Of a stretch of DNA of 64,000 nt, positions 32,395-40,859 are shown one piece after another. The notes below the pieces were generated by a model. It was not told the origin of the DNA. It ran no database searches and saw only the letters and a program-made list of their open reading frames with translations. The first letter of the stretch is position 1, and every line of letters begins with the position of its first letter. The DNA comes from DAORIO01 sp964384645 (GTDB taxonomy: Bacteria > Patescibacteriota > Minisyncoccia > Phycocordibacterales > UBA9973). Both the position numbers and the translations under genes were made by a program. The DNA lies in NCBI GenBank assembly GCA_964384645.1, contig CAYLKL010000001.1, positions 62,001 through 126,000 of the forward strand. Reading direction: 5' to 3'.

Positions 32395-34233
32395 TTACAC
32401 ATTTTCCCAACCTGGAAAATCTTGGTAACTACGTTTTAAATCAGCCGGAAGTTTAGGATCTTCTTTATACCTTAACCTGTACTCCCTTCCCCTGCCATCA
32501 ATTTTGAGCTTTTTTATAGCCTTACTCGCTTCTTCCCATGTCGCGTATTTTTCTGGCTTCTTTTTTCCATAAAAATAAATAGAGAACCCGGGAAAATTCG
32601 GATAGTATTGCTGAGGGTTTCTTGGAAGCTTAGGATCTTCAGTATAACGGTCATAATAATTTTTATAAGTTAGACCGAGATTTCTTACAGAGACAGAAGC
32701 TTCTTCCCATGTGGAATATTTTACCCCTACAGCATTTTTTCCTAAAAAATTACTCCACCCGGGAAAATCTTTATAGTACCTAGATGGTAAACTACATAAC
32801 CGTGGATCTTTTTTGTAATTCTCAGAATAGTTTTTCCTAGAGTAAATCCCGAATTTTTCTACAGCCTTCCTTGCTTCTTTCCATGTTGGATACCAGGATA
32901 CCTTGAATCGACTATTGTGACTAACGCGACCTTTAGTTAATTCATCTATAGTGTGAACGTCATAGATAATTTTAAGTCCATCAATTTCCAATAATTCTCT
33001 TGGGTCACGAATTGCACCGCCTTTTAAATTCCTACTTGTTTTAAAATGTTCCGGCAACACAATCGCGCCGCAAGTAATTTCGGAAAAAAGAATTGCAAGC
33101 TTGCGTCGAGTGGATTCCTTATAAATAAAATCAACTACATGGGCGATTTTATTTGGGTTGTCCGGATCAAGCCGTAAGACCCTTCCGCCACGTTGTTCAG
33201 CGAAAACCGCAGATTGAGTTGGTCGCAAGTTTAAGCAAACTGAAACTCTTGGCTCATCAAATCCTTCACTAAGAAGATCACAATTTACCAACACGCTGAA
33301 TTTTCCAAGATGATAATCATGAAGAATTTCCCCACGAACTTTCTTAGACAAACCTCCATGAATTCCGCGAGCTTTAATACCGCTTTTTACAAAAGTAGCT
33401 ACAACATCGTGAACGTGTTGTACGGAGTTTGCATAAATGATTGTGCATTCTCCTTTGAAATACTTTTTGTATACCTTAAGTGCTGTATTATTTACCTCAT
33501 TTGTATTAATCAACTTCTCAAGATCTTTGGTCTCGTAATCGCCTCGCTTTGATGCAGTATTAGATAAATCGACATCAAGTTCCACAAGCATAACCCGAAC
33601 CCCCACTAGCAGCCCTAAATGAATTGCCTCTCCAAGTTCCATAGTATAGATTTCATGAATAAGCAATTCGTTTAAGTGCTTATAAGCACTAAATCCAGGA
33701 GTTGCAGAGAATCCAAGTATGATTGATTTTTTCTTTGCCTTTTCAACAAGTTTTGTAATGTTAGGAGTAAGCGCACGATGACCTTCATCAAGAATAATAT
33801 AATCGTAATCATCAATCTTTATCTTTCCTGATTGAATTTGAAGCACCCAAGAAGTATAAGTACAAACAGTAATTTGATTTCCGTATTCCTTATAATCTGT
33901 ATTGATGCGTCCCACACTTAATTTTGGTGCAAAGGTTTTTAGACTCTTATACGTTTGTTCTACTAATTGAATTCTGGGAACTAAAATAAGTGCCCGAGAT
34001 TTGTGATTGGCGACTGCACGTATGATTTGCCCAAACAAGACTGTTTTACCAGTTCCTGTAGGTAATTTGATGTAACCACTAGTTAAGTTCTTTTTTAGAA
34101 AACCATGAACTGCCTCAAAGACATTCATCTGCTTTTCACGAAGAACTTTTTTACCAGTGCGATAATGACTGCGTATGTACACAGCCATTCGATGGATAGT
34201 TCCAGTGAGGAGCTTTTGAAGAATTTGGTTCAT
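32395..34233 (-). CDS. SF2 DEAD/DEAH helicase with three integrase-type repeats
   Basis: 612-residue DNA or RNA translocase. Helicase domain 1 has Walker A LPTGTGKT (57-64), DEGH (149-152) and SAT (176-178); domain 2 has EGFDEPRVSVCLNLRPT and QRGGRVLR. The C-terminal third (from about residue 445) carries three tandem repeats of the form TWEEASxxxxxLxL..Y...Y.EDPKLP..P..YY..FPG, matching the repeat unit found in some phage-type tyrosine integrases. No nuclease or restriction methylase partner is adjacent. Such helicases resemble the UvrB/ResIII group. Start ATG 34233 is preceded by an A-rich leader. Confidence 0.85.
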   Translation of the reverse strand: MNQILQKLLTGTIHRMAVYIRSHYRTGKKVLREKQMNVFEAVHGFLKKNLTSGYIKLPTGTGKTVLFGQIIRAVANHKSRALILVPRIQLVEQTYKSLKTFAPKLSVGRINTDYKEYGNQITVCTYTSWVLQIQSGKIKIDDYDYIILDEGHRALTPNITKLVEKAKKKSIILGFSATPGFSAYKHLNELLIHEIYTMELGEAIHLGLLVGVRVMLVELDVDLSNTASKRGDYETKDLEKLINTNEVNNTALKVYKKYFKGECTIIYANSVQHVHDVVATFVKSGIKARGIHGGLSKKVRGEILHDYHLGKFSVLVNCDLLSEGFDEPRVSVCLNLRPTQSAVFAEQRGGRVLRLDPDNPNKIAHVVDFIYKESTRRKLAILFSEITCGAIVLPEHFKTSRNLKGGAIRDPRELLEIDGLKIIYDVHTIDELTKGRVSHNSRFKVSWYPTWKEARKAVEKFGIYSRKNYSENYKKDPRLCSLPSRYYKDFPGWSNFLGKNAVGVKYSTWEEASVSVRNLGLTYKNYYDRYTEDPKLPRNPQQYYPNFPGFSIYFYGKKKPEKYATWEEASKAIKKLKIDGRGREYRLRYKEDPKLPADLKRSYQDFPGWENV

Positions 34234-34300
34234 ATATTTAGTTTTAAAGGTTTAACTATTTTTCTTATACGTTACCACTAAACACACAAAAGTCAAACAA

Positions 34301-34325
34301 AAAAGCCGGAGTTTCCTCCGGCTTA
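34301..34325 (-). terminator. intrinsic terminator
   Basis: AAGCCGGAG/CTCCGGCTT with loop TTTC, about 110 bases after the stop of the 34434 gene. Confidence 0.75.
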
Positions 34326-34433
34326 GCAAAAACTTAATCCAACATTGAGTTTCCAGTCTCAATCCTATCTTTAATGTAGCCCTTCCATAACATATTTTAG
34401 TTGCCGGCAAGCAACCAGATAGAAATTCGTTGT

Positions 34434-35045
34434 TTAAGATTCCTTTACCCTTACTATGGCGAATAACCATTTATTATTATCAATAAATGAAAGATTGATA
34501 ATTTCAAAATTATTTTCAATTAGCACAGACTCCAATTCTTCTTTGAAATAAAATTTGTAATATCTTTCAGCGCCCATTTTTTCACTACTGACTTCTTCTC
34601 CAACGCCTGCTTTTACAGAAAAAGCTACTAACCCACCAGTCTTGAGAACTTTTGGTATATTTTTAATTATACTTTCAAAAATTTCCAAAGTTGCATGGTG
34701 AAGTACGGCATTTGCAAAAAATCCATCGAATGAATTCATCCATTCTGACCTGAACTCTTCTCGAAAATCAAAAAGGTGCGTTTCAAAACCTTCTTCTTTA
34801 AGTCTTGAAATTGCTTCTGGAATAATATCAGTACAGACAACCTCAAAACCTTTGTCTTTAAAATATCTAGCATCGCGACCGGTTGCTGATCCCAATTCTA
34901 AAATTTTTCCGCCCGGCCTAAGATGTTTTGAAAACTCATCAAATAGATCTTTGAATTCTCCACTTACCACACTGGGTGTCCCTTTTGTGTATTTGTCGAA
35001 GTTTTCCCTATATGTTTCTATTGTCTTGTCTTGGTTATTTTTCAT
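34434..35045 (-). CDS. class I SAM-dependent methyltransferase
   Basis: 203 residues. Motif I LRPGGKILELGSATGRDARYF, motif II VVCTDIIPEAISRL, motif IV GFFANAVLHHA and motif post-I order fit a UbiE/Tellurite-type small-molecule methyltransferase. The substrate cannot be predicted. Single gene with an A-rich leader. Confidence 0.88.
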   Translation of the reverse strand: MKNNQDKTIETYRENFDKYTKGTPSVVSGEFKDLFDEFSKHLRPGGKILELGSATGRDARYFKDKGFEVVCTDIIPEAISRLKEEGFETHLFDFREEFRSEWMNSFDGFFANAVLHHATLEIFESIIKNIPKVLKTGGLVAFSVKAGVGEEVSSEKMGAERYYKFYFKEELESVLIENNFEIINLSFIDNNKWLFAIVRVKES

Positions 35046-35091
35046 ATTTAAAGTTTTTTAAAATACTACTCCTTAGATAAAAATTGTCAAA

Positions 35092-35118
35092 AAAAACACC
35101 TCTTTCGAGGTGTTTTTT
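35092..35118 (-). terminator. intrinsic terminator
   Basis: AACACCTC/GAGGTGTT with loop TTTC and T-tract on the minus strand. Confidence 0.85.
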
Positions 35119-35374
35119 ATTTTGCCCACTCTTTTAGTTCGTCGATTGTTGCTTCTCCGCAGATTCCCTTTCGAGATACATCATTCCAAAGAAATGGAAC
35201 TCCTCCGCAATCTTTCTGCTCTGGAATAGATTCAAGTGTATGAAGGTTTTCATCATTGTGCCAGACTTCTACCCTCTCCACTTTTACATCTGTTTCTTTT
35301 TCAAGCTGATCAATCAGCGGCATCATTTTTTCACAGTGTGGACATTCTGTCCCGTAGTAAAAAAACAAAGACAT
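35117..35374 (-). CDS. glutaredoxin/thioredoxin-like protein (85 aa)
   Basis: Small cytoplasmic thioredoxin fold: FFYYGTECPHCEKMMPLIDQL with active-site CPHC at residues 11-14, and GGVPFLWND as the cis-proline loop. Further cysteines near residues 56 and 72. It follows rpsT by one base pair on the same strand. Likely a disulfide reductase or metal-thiol carrier. Confidence 0.85.
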   Translation of the reverse strand: MSLFFYYGTECPHCEKMMPLIDQLEKETDVKVERVEVWHNDENLHTLESIPEQKDCGGVPFLWNDVSRKGICGEATIDELKEWAK

Positions 35375-35375
35375 A

Positions 35376-35630
35376 TTATTTGATTATTTTAGCTAATCGA
35401 GATTTCTTTCTTGAAGCGTTTCCTTTTTTGATAACTCCAGCCTTTCCTGCTTTGTCGATTGCTTGAAATGCAGTTGAAAGAGTCTTTTTTGCATCTTCAA
35501 CCTTTCCACCCTTAACTAGTTTTTCAACTGTCTTAATAGCTTCTCTCATCGCTTTTCTTCGTCGATCGTTAACAGCTCTTTTTTTACCAGACTGTCTTAG
35601 TGCTTTTTTAGCTGATTTTGTAATTGGCAT
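35376..35630 (-). CDS. rpsT: 30S ribosomal protein S20
   Basis: 84 residues, highly basic, with MPITKSAKKALRQSGKKRAVNDRRR at the N-terminus, the KTVEKLVKGGKVEDAKKTLSTAFQAIDKAGK helix pair and the KGNASRKKSRLAKII end. Typical length. Upstream of the glutaredoxin-like gene. Confidence 0.97.
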   Translation of the reverse strand: MPITKSAKKALRQSGKKRAVNDRRRKAMREAIKTVEKLVKGGKVEDAKKTLSTAFQAIDKAGKAGVIKKGNASRKKSRLAKIIK

Positions 35631-35778
35631 AATTTTTATGAATTAAATAATAATTGTAATAATTTTGATAGATAATTTTGAACCTTTGACACGGTGCCTT
35701 CAGTGCCAAATGGCCCCCTGAATGCTTGAAATTTACCAGAAATTCCTATTATTGGCAAGATTTGATAGGATATACAAT

Positions 35779-36357
35779 ATGATCAGACTAATAAAAGGAA
35801 AGGTTTTGGAGATAAATGAAAAAAGCCTAATTCTTGAAACAGGAGGAATCGGCTATGAGATATTTTGCACAACTGACGACCTAATAAGAACAAAGCCTGG
35901 GAACGAAGAGATTTTTCGAACAAAACTAGTAATTCGCGAAGATGCCCACGAACTTTATGGATTCACCCAAAAGGACGACTTGGTGTTTTTTGAAAACTTA
36001 CTCCTTGTCTCTGGTGTTGGTCCTAAAAGTGCCGTATCAATTATTTCCATTGGTTCAACCGAAAGTTTGAAGAAAGCGATTGGCTCTGGAGATGTTGAAT
36101 ATTTGAAAAAAGTTTCTGGTATAGGAAAAAAGACAGCGGAGAAAATAGTTATCGAACTAAGAGACAAGCTTCACTCACTCGGACATCAATCTCTCGACGG
36201 AGAGCTAGGACGAGAAGCTGATGCGATACTTGCACTTGAATCTTTGGGCTATTATCGCGAAGACGCACGAGAGGCGCTAAAAAATATTCCAGAAAACATT
36301 ACAGATGTTGGCGCTAAAATAACTTTAGCTTTAAAAAATTTAAACACTAAAAAATAA
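35779..36357 (+). CDS. ruvA: Holliday junction branch migration protein RuvA
   Basis: 192 residues starting MIRLIKGKVLEINEKSLILE, the OB-fold domain, then two helix-hairpin-helix motifs (LLLVSGVGPKSAVSII and KKVSGIGKKTAEKIVIEL) and a C-terminal UBA-like domain III that contacts RuvB (ADAILALESLGYYREDAREALK). Start at 35779 rather than an upstream extension. ruvB and ruvC lie separately at 54825. Confidence 0.96.
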   Translation: MIRLIKGKVLEINEKSLILETGGIGYEIFCTTDDLIRTKPGNEEIFRTKLVIREDAHELYGFTQKDDLVFFENLLLVSGVGPKSAVSIISIGSTESLKKAIGSGDVEYLKKVSGIGKKTAEKIVIELRDKLHSLGHQSLDGELGREADAILALESLGYYREDAREALKNIPENITDVGAKITLALKNLNTKK

Positions 36358-36360
36358 AAA

Positions 36361-36384
36361 CCCCGCAAAAAAAATGCGGGATTA
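36361..36384. terminator. bidirectional intrinsic terminator
   Basis: CCCGCA/TGCGGG around an A-rich loop between convergent ruvA and the 36387 gene. Confidence 0.8.
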
Positions 36385-36386
36385 GT

Positions 36387-36959
36387 CTACCTCCTTAGAG
36401 GAAACGCTTTTTGCAATTCAACAAACTCACGTTGAACTTGAAGTTTTACATCAAATGAAAAAAGAAATTTTTTACCTTCTTCAATATAGACAAGGCTTTT
36501 TTCCAGATCGCGTTGAGCTTTATCGTTAACAGAGTAGCTTAAATTAATTATCCAATTATCATTTTTGTTTCTTTTGTACCACAAAAAATTTGTAATAAAT
36601 CCATTTCTATCAAAAACAATTGTTTTCAAATCGTTTGTTGTGTCGGGGAAATTCCAAAAGAATTCAAAGCTTGAAGGATAAAGAATCCCAAAAACAGAAA
36701 CTTCCACAGTACCACCTTCTGAAGTTTTAGCTTCTATTTTTAAATTTGCTCGCGCAATTGGATTTTCCAAACCCCAAGACTTCCGATCTGCATCTGTAAA
36801 CGGAAAGAAGTTGGTTTTGTCATTGGAAACTTCCTCAAAAAACTTCCTTGAGTCTCTCACGTCAAAGACTTGGATACACCTCTGGTATTGGCAATCTTGA
36901 GCTTGCGCCCAATTCAAGCTGGCAATAAAGCCTAGCAAGATAAGAAGATTTTTTTTCAT
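36387..36959 (-). CDS. secreted hypothetical protein (190 aa)
   Basis: Signal peptide MKKNLLILLGFIASLNWAQAQ, then a beta-rich domain with a Cys pair (CQYQRC). Motif-like stretches include NKTNFFPFTDADRKSWGLENP-like and DRNGFITNFLWYKRNKNDNW. Not recognised. The signal peptide resembles those of Bacteroidota. It is a monocistronic unit. Confidence 0.6.
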   Translation of the reverse strand: MKKNLLILLGFIASLNWAQAQDCQYQRCIQVFDVRDSRKFFEEVSNDKTNFFPFTDADRKSWGLENPIARANLKIEAKTSEGGTVEVSVFGILYPSSFEFFWNFPDTTNDLKTIVFDRNGFITNFLWYKRNKNDNWIINLSYSVNDKAQRDLEKSLVYIEEGKKFLFSFDVKLQVQREFVELQKAFPLRR

Positions 36960-37027
36960 ATGCTATTTATTTTTTAGGTTTATCTATCTTTAAAATTACA
37001 TTTTTTATTAACTTTGTCAAATTATGC

Positions 37028-37033
37028 TAAAAT
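37028..37033 (+). promoter_or_regulatory. extended -10 promoter of fpg
   Basis: TATGCTAAAAT, then six bases (CAATCA), then ATG: leaderless pattern. Confidence 0.6.
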
Positions 37034-37039
37034 CAATCA

Positions 37040-37967
37040 ATGCCGGAATTACCCGAAGTCCACACAACAACCCTTGGAGTCAATGCAGTCTTGAAAGGAC
37101 GCACTTTTTTGGATGTTTGGACAAGTCTCAATTCTAACGACAAAAGACAGCTCGATACAATAAAGAATCCCCTCTTTTTCAAAAAACTCCAAAAAGAAAT
37201 AAAAGGTAAAAAAATTTTTAAAAGCAGAGCGTGTTGGAAAAAATATTCTAATCCATCTATCTGAAAGTAAAACGATCTTAGTTCACATGAAAATGACTGG
37301 GCACTTGATGTACGGGAAATATGAATATGATAAAAAAAATAATTCTTGGAATCCACACATAGCTGAAAAAAATGAAAAGCTTCGTGATCCGTACAACAGA
37401 TTTGTTCGTGTAGTTTTTATTTTAGACAACAAAATGCATTTAGTTTTTTGTGATACTAGAAAATTTGGGAAAATTACAATTTTAAATACAGACGATATAG
37501 AAAATTCAAAACATTTAAACACATTAGGTATCGATGCACTTTCAAAAGACCTAAATGCTAAAAAGTTTGGAGAATTATTAAACACGCGTCCAAATGGAAA
37601 AATTAAAAGCGTCTTACTTGATCAAACAAAAATTGCAGGTATTGGAAACATATATTCAGATGAAGCACTTTGGCTTTCTTCTATTCACCCACTTTCGACT
37701 GTTTCAAAAATACCTAGTAATATTATTACTGAATTATACAAAGCAACGGTAAAAGTTTTAGAAAAAGGAATTGATTTTGGCGGAGACTCAACAAGTGACT
37801 ATCGAAACATTCATGGAGAACATGGAAAATTTCACCACGCTCACAATGTCTACAGACTTAAGGGAGAAAAATGTAAAAAGAAAAATTGCGAAGGAGTAAT
37901 AGAGCGCTTAGTTATCGGCGGACGAAGTGCTCACTTTTGCCCAAAGCACCAAAAAATATTTAAATAA
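37040..37967 (+). pseudogene. mutM: formamidopyrimidine-DNA glycosylase with a one-base frameshift
   Basis: Removes oxidised purines from DNA. The N-terminus MPELPEVHTTTLGVNAVLKG gives the catalytic Pro2 and Glu3. After GKKIFK near 37218 the frame shifts: reading one base later gives AERVGKNILIHLSES and joins the rest (MKMTGHLMYG, RKFGKI, LLDQTKIAGIGNIYSDEALW, the DYRNIHGEHGKF region and the C-terminal zinc motif, in which the last ligand is His in FCPKHQ). A run of seven As and a nearby T5/A4 run precede the shift. Either a real frameshift, a slippage site or an assembly error. Confidence 0.85.
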
Positions 37968-37971
37968 TTCT

Positions 37972-38002
37972 TACTTTATAACTTTCAACTTTATAACTTT
38001 TT
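37972..38002 (+). repeat. AT-rich intergenic repeat related to 26791-26824
   Basis: ACTTTATAACTTTC/AACTTTATAACTTTTT units after the fpg stop codon. Confidence 0.5.
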
Positions 38003-38017
38003 ACTTATACTATATTT

Positions 38018-38179
38018 ATGGCAGATAAACCAAAAGCACCAGACGCAATGAAGGATCTAAAAAACCTTTTACTAATACTTATTGGTATCTTTTTCTTGTG
38101 GTATTTAACTGGCGGATACGAAAGAGCTCAAAATCTAGAAAGTCCTTACCTAAATTTAAATACTTCTTCTATTTCTTAA
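38018..38179 (+). CDS. small membrane protein (53 aa)
   Basis: Encodes MADKPKAPDAMKDLKNLLLI then a hydrophobic helix (LIGIFFLWYLTGG) and a polar tail. TATACT followed by exactly six bases (ATATTT) precedes the ATG, the leaderless pattern, which supports it as real. Its end overlaps the convergent TrmH-like gene by 11 bases. Function unknown. Confidence 0.6.
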   Translation: MADKPKAPDAMKDLKNLLLILIGIFFLWYLTGGYERAQNLESPYLNLNTSSIS

Positions 38180-38654
38180 GTATTGAAAAAAGCGCAATAC
38201 CTGTTGCCACAGAAACATTGAGAGATTCTTTGTCTCCCGCCATTGGTATTTCTATTATTTCATCGCTTTGTTTTTGTGTCTCCGCTGAAATTCCACTCAC
38301 CTCATTACCTGCAATCAAGGCAATTTTTTCTTTTATTTTTAAATCTCGATAGTCAATAGAGTTTTCATTTTGTTCGAGTGAAACAATTTTATAATCATCT
38401 TTTTTTAATTTCTCTATAACGTCACCAATATTTTCAAAATGCTCCCATGGTATGTTTTTTTCTGCCCCGAGTGATGCTTTATTTATTTTTGGATTCGGTC
38501 TACCAAAACGATCAACGGGATTAGGTGTTATGCCGATAAGATAAATTCTCTCTACCCCTCCTGCGTCAGCGGTACGAAAAATAGACCCGACATTTTCGGA
38601 ACTACGGATGTTATCGAGGATTAGGGTTATTTTAACTTTGATTTTATTGTTCAT
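38169..38654 (-). CDS. SpoU/TrmH-family RNA 2'-O-methyltransferase
   Basis: 161-residue SPOUT methyltransferase. Motif 1 NIRSSENVGSIFRTADAGGV, motif 2 KIALIAGNEVSGIS, motif 3 EIPMAGDKESLNVSVATGIALF: all three are intact. No extra substrate-binding domain, so it is a minimal TrmH/TrmL-like enzyme modifying tRNA or rRNA. TGTTAAAAT lies seven bases before its ATG. Confidence 0.93.
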   Translation of the reverse strand: MNNKIKVKITLILDNIRSSENVGSIFRTADAGGVERIYLIGITPNPVDRFGRPNPKINKASLGAEKNIPWEHFENIGDVIEKLKKDDYKIVSLEQNENSIDYRDLKIKEKIALIAGNEVSGISAETQKQSDEIIEIPMAGDKESLNVSVATGIALFSILKK

Positions 38655-38699
38655 ATATGTTATTTTAACACTACCAATTTCCGTATTTGGAAATTAGAT

Positions 38700-38772
38700 C
38701 CGCCCATAGCTCAGCCGGTAGAGCAGCTCCCTTTTAAGGAGAAGGTCCTAGGTTCGATTCCTAGTGGGCGGA
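38700..38772 (+). tRNA. tRNA-Lys (UUU)
   Basis: Acceptor CCGCCCA/TGGGCGG, anticodon loop CTTTTAA, T loop TTCGATT, discriminator A; CCA not encoded. Unusual first base C. Confidence 0.95.
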
Positions 38773-38816
38773 CATTGAGAGAAAATAAGAAATGCTTCTT
38801 ATTTTCGATACATGTC
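38769..38816 (+). terminator. tRNA-Lys terminator with mirrored tRNA 3' end
   Basis: CGGACAT...GAAAATAAGAA / TTCTTATTTTC...ATGTCCG. The outer arm repeats the tRNA 3' end in reverse; the following 100 bases contain a GC-rich region and an AAAATTC/GAATTTT hairpin near 38881 but no gene. Confidence 0.65.
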
Positions 38817-38916
38817 CGTGCCAGAACGTTGTTTTTGTTTTATGAAATAAAGGCAAAAACCGTGAGGCGGGCTCGCGAGAAAATTCTGTCAGGAATTTTA
38901 CTTGTGAGGACAAATA

Positions 38917-40044
38917 TTAATGCCCATGCGAATGAACGTGGCTGTGCCCTTTGCCTTTATACCCCTTAAGATATATTGTGGCAAAAAATGTTACAACTGG
39001 CACAGTTAATATGAGTCCGACGCTTCCCACTATTGCTCTTATTATTTCAGTGGCAAAAACTTCAGAATTTACTGACATTAATAGAGTTGAAGGTGATGCA
39101 TAAAAGTACAAAAGTACAGGCAATGCCGATCCTGTGTACGCCAAAACCAATGTATTAACCAACGCACTTACATGTTCTCGCCCTATTCTAATGGCTCTTT
39201 TGTAAACTTCTCTTCTGGTTAGATTTGGATTAGCGTTAAATAATTCTGTAACCACTGCTGATTGAGTGACTGCAATATCATCTAAAACACCAAGAACTCC
39301 AATAATTATTGCCCCCAAAAGAAGGCCCTTAAAATCAAGAGATCCTTGTGTGTTGAAATTTAGATAGACAGATTCTTCTGTCGCAAAACCTGAAAGATTG
39401 TTTAAATCAACCGCTAAATAGGCCAAGACTCCAGTTAAAGCCACGGCAAACATTGTTCCAAAATAAGAAACAGCTGACTCTCTATTAAATCCGTGAGTAA
39501 AAAAGATTGCAACAAAAAGTATAATTCCTGCAACTAAAATACTAGAAAGCACGGGCGACCACCCAGCCAAAAGCCCAGGCATCAAAACATAAAAAAGTGC
39601 AAAAAAACTTCCCGCCAATGCCATAAGAGACCTTACCCCCTGAAATCCACCAAAAATTATAACAACAAAAACAAAGAATATAATAAAGAAAATCAAAGTA
39701 TGCATTCGGTAGAAATCTTTTACTTGAAAAAATCCTCTTCCTTCTAATGTTAGAAAATAATCAAAAAATAATTTATCACCCTTTCTAAGCTTTAAATAAT
39801 CATCTTTTATAATAATCACTTCTTTAGCTCTGGGCCCATTTAAAATTTCTACTTTTATAGACTGAAGCTTTTCGTTTGTTTCAGTTCCTTCTATTTCAAC
39901 AGACTCAACAGACAAAACCTCCAAGACTTTACCCTTCCAAGTAGCTTGATACTCATCATAAGCCTCTTGGGCAAATGTTGTATTTGTCGAAAAAGCACAA
40001 ACCAAAAAGACAGCTAAAGTAAAAATTTTTTTGAAGATATTCAT
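38917..40044 (-). CDS. YibE/F-family membrane protein
   Basis: 375 residues: signal peptide, an N-terminal extracytoplasmic domain (about 25-110), then six or more membrane helices of the YibE/F family including GFQGVRSLMALAGSFFALFYVLMPG and the long GVLDDIAVTQSAVVTELFNANPNLTRREVYKRAIRIGREH. The C-terminus ends GKGHSHVHSHGH, a His-rich tail suggestive of metal binding. It is 61 bases downstream of the ZIP transporter gene, pointing to metal transport or homeostasis; the family's substrate is not established. Confidence 0.88.
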   Translation of the reverse strand: MNIFKKIFTLAVFLVCAFSTNTTFAQEAYDEYQATWKGKVLEVLSVESVEIEGTETNEKLQSIKVEILNGPRAKEVIIIKDDYLKLRKGDKLFFDYFLTLEGRGFFQVKDFYRMHTLIFFIIFFVFVVIIFGGFQGVRSLMALAGSFFALFYVLMPGLLAGWSPVLSSILVAGIILFVAIFFTHGFNRESAVSYFGTMFAVALTGVLAYLAVDLNNLSGFATEESVYLNFNTQGSLDFKGLLLGAIIIGVLGVLDDIAVTQSAVVTELFNANPNLTRREVYKRAIRIGREHVSALVNTLVLAYTGSALPVLLYFYASPSTLLMSVNSEVFATEIIRAIVGSVGLILTVPVVTFFATIYLKGYKGKGHSHVHSHGH

Positions 40045-40082
40045 ACTCTAATCTTATAATTTAAAAAAATAATGTCTAATAA

Positions 40083-40108
40083 AAAAGCGCCTTACTAAGG
40101 CGCTTTTA
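40083..40108 (-). terminator. intrinsic terminator of the ZIP gene
   Basis: AAAAGCGCCTTA/TAAGGCGCTTTT with a one-base loop, containing the stop codon; may allow partial read-through to yibE/F. Confidence 0.75.
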
Positions 40109-40771
40109 GTGACCGATGTGTAAAAAATTAAGAACAAAAACAAGAATTGACCCAAAAATAAGGAACCCCATTTTTATTCTTCCGCCATGATGTTTGATGT
40201 AATAAAACAAATCAGTCGCAACTGCTACAAACAATGCACCAGAAACCAAATGCCCCAATCCTTCGTACTCACCAATTGAGATAAACGATGAAAAAACAAA
40301 ACCTAAAAATATACCCAAGACCGAAACACCAAAAACAGAAAGTAGTGCTATTTTCTTTGGGAAAGACATTGCCCTTAGGACATTATAAAGAACTGTAGTT
40401 CTTATGATTTCGTGACCCAAAATAGCCAACAACAAAATAGTACCTTCTGCAATCGATACAGAAAAACCTTCGTGAACAATTGATCCATCAAAAAATGTGT
40501 GAACCAAACTACCAACAACTACAATGACCAAAAACCAAACATCTTTAGCATCATCAACATGATCATGAGTGCAAAAAGACAAGTGCTTTGCCAAAGATCT
40601 ACCAATTAAAAAACCGGCAACAATAAATAGCAAAGAAATCAAAATAGAATCTACTGAAAAAGCAGACTCTTCTATTTCATGCCAAAAACTAGAAACAGAG
40701 ATTGTGGCAAGAAACCCCAACCCTAAGGATGACATGTTTAGAAATTTAAATTTTTTTGTTTTTTGTTCCAT
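40106..40771 (-). CDS. ZIP-family metal transporter
   Basis: 221 residues with about seven membrane helices. Helix IV carries HTFFDGSIVHEGFS and helix V LLLAILGHEIIRT, the histidine and glutamate pattern of ZIP metal-binding helices. A cytoplasmic HDHVDD loop could bind metal too. It is divergent from a Fur-family regulator with a palindromic site between them, so zinc or iron import under Fur/Zur control is likely. Confidence 0.82.
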   Translation of the reverse strand: MEQKTKKFKFLNMSSLGLGFLATISVSSFWHEIEESAFSVDSILISLLFIVAGFLIGRSLAKHLSFCTHDHVDDAKDVWFLVIVVVGSLVHTFFDGSIVHEGFSVSIAEGTILLLAILGHEIIRTTVLYNVLRAMSFPKKIALLSVFGVSVLGIFLGFVFSSFISIGEYEGLGHLVSGALFVAVATDLFYYIKHHGGRIKMGFLIFGSILVFVLNFLHIGH

Positions 40772-40805
40772 AATTTTCTATTTTTAAAAAGATTATCACC
40801 AATCT

Positions 40806-40831
40806 AATTGCAAGTCAATTGCATTTGCAAA
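40806..40831. promoter_or_regulatory. candidate Fur/Zur operator
   Basis: The stretch ATTGCAAGTCAATTGC followed by ATTTGCAAA holds several TTGCAA/GCAATTG half-sites between the divergent regulator and transporter genes. Confidence 0.5.
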
Positions 40832-40847
40832 AAAAGCACCTCTACCC

Positions 40848-40853
40848 TAAAAT
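40848..40853 (+). promoter_or_regulatory. -10 promoter of the Fur-family gene
   Basis: TAAAAT, six bases (AGTGAG), then ATG: leaderless pattern. Confidence 0.6.
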
Positions 40854-40859
40854 AGTGAG

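Noticed and set aside
34252..34470. A 72-codon frame on the minus strand
   Set aside because: It contains the terminator hairpin and overlaps the end of the methyltransferase gene in another frame.
38775..38969. A 64-codon frame after tRNA-Lys on the plus strand
   Set aside because: It runs over the tRNA terminator and into the YibE/F gene on the other strand.
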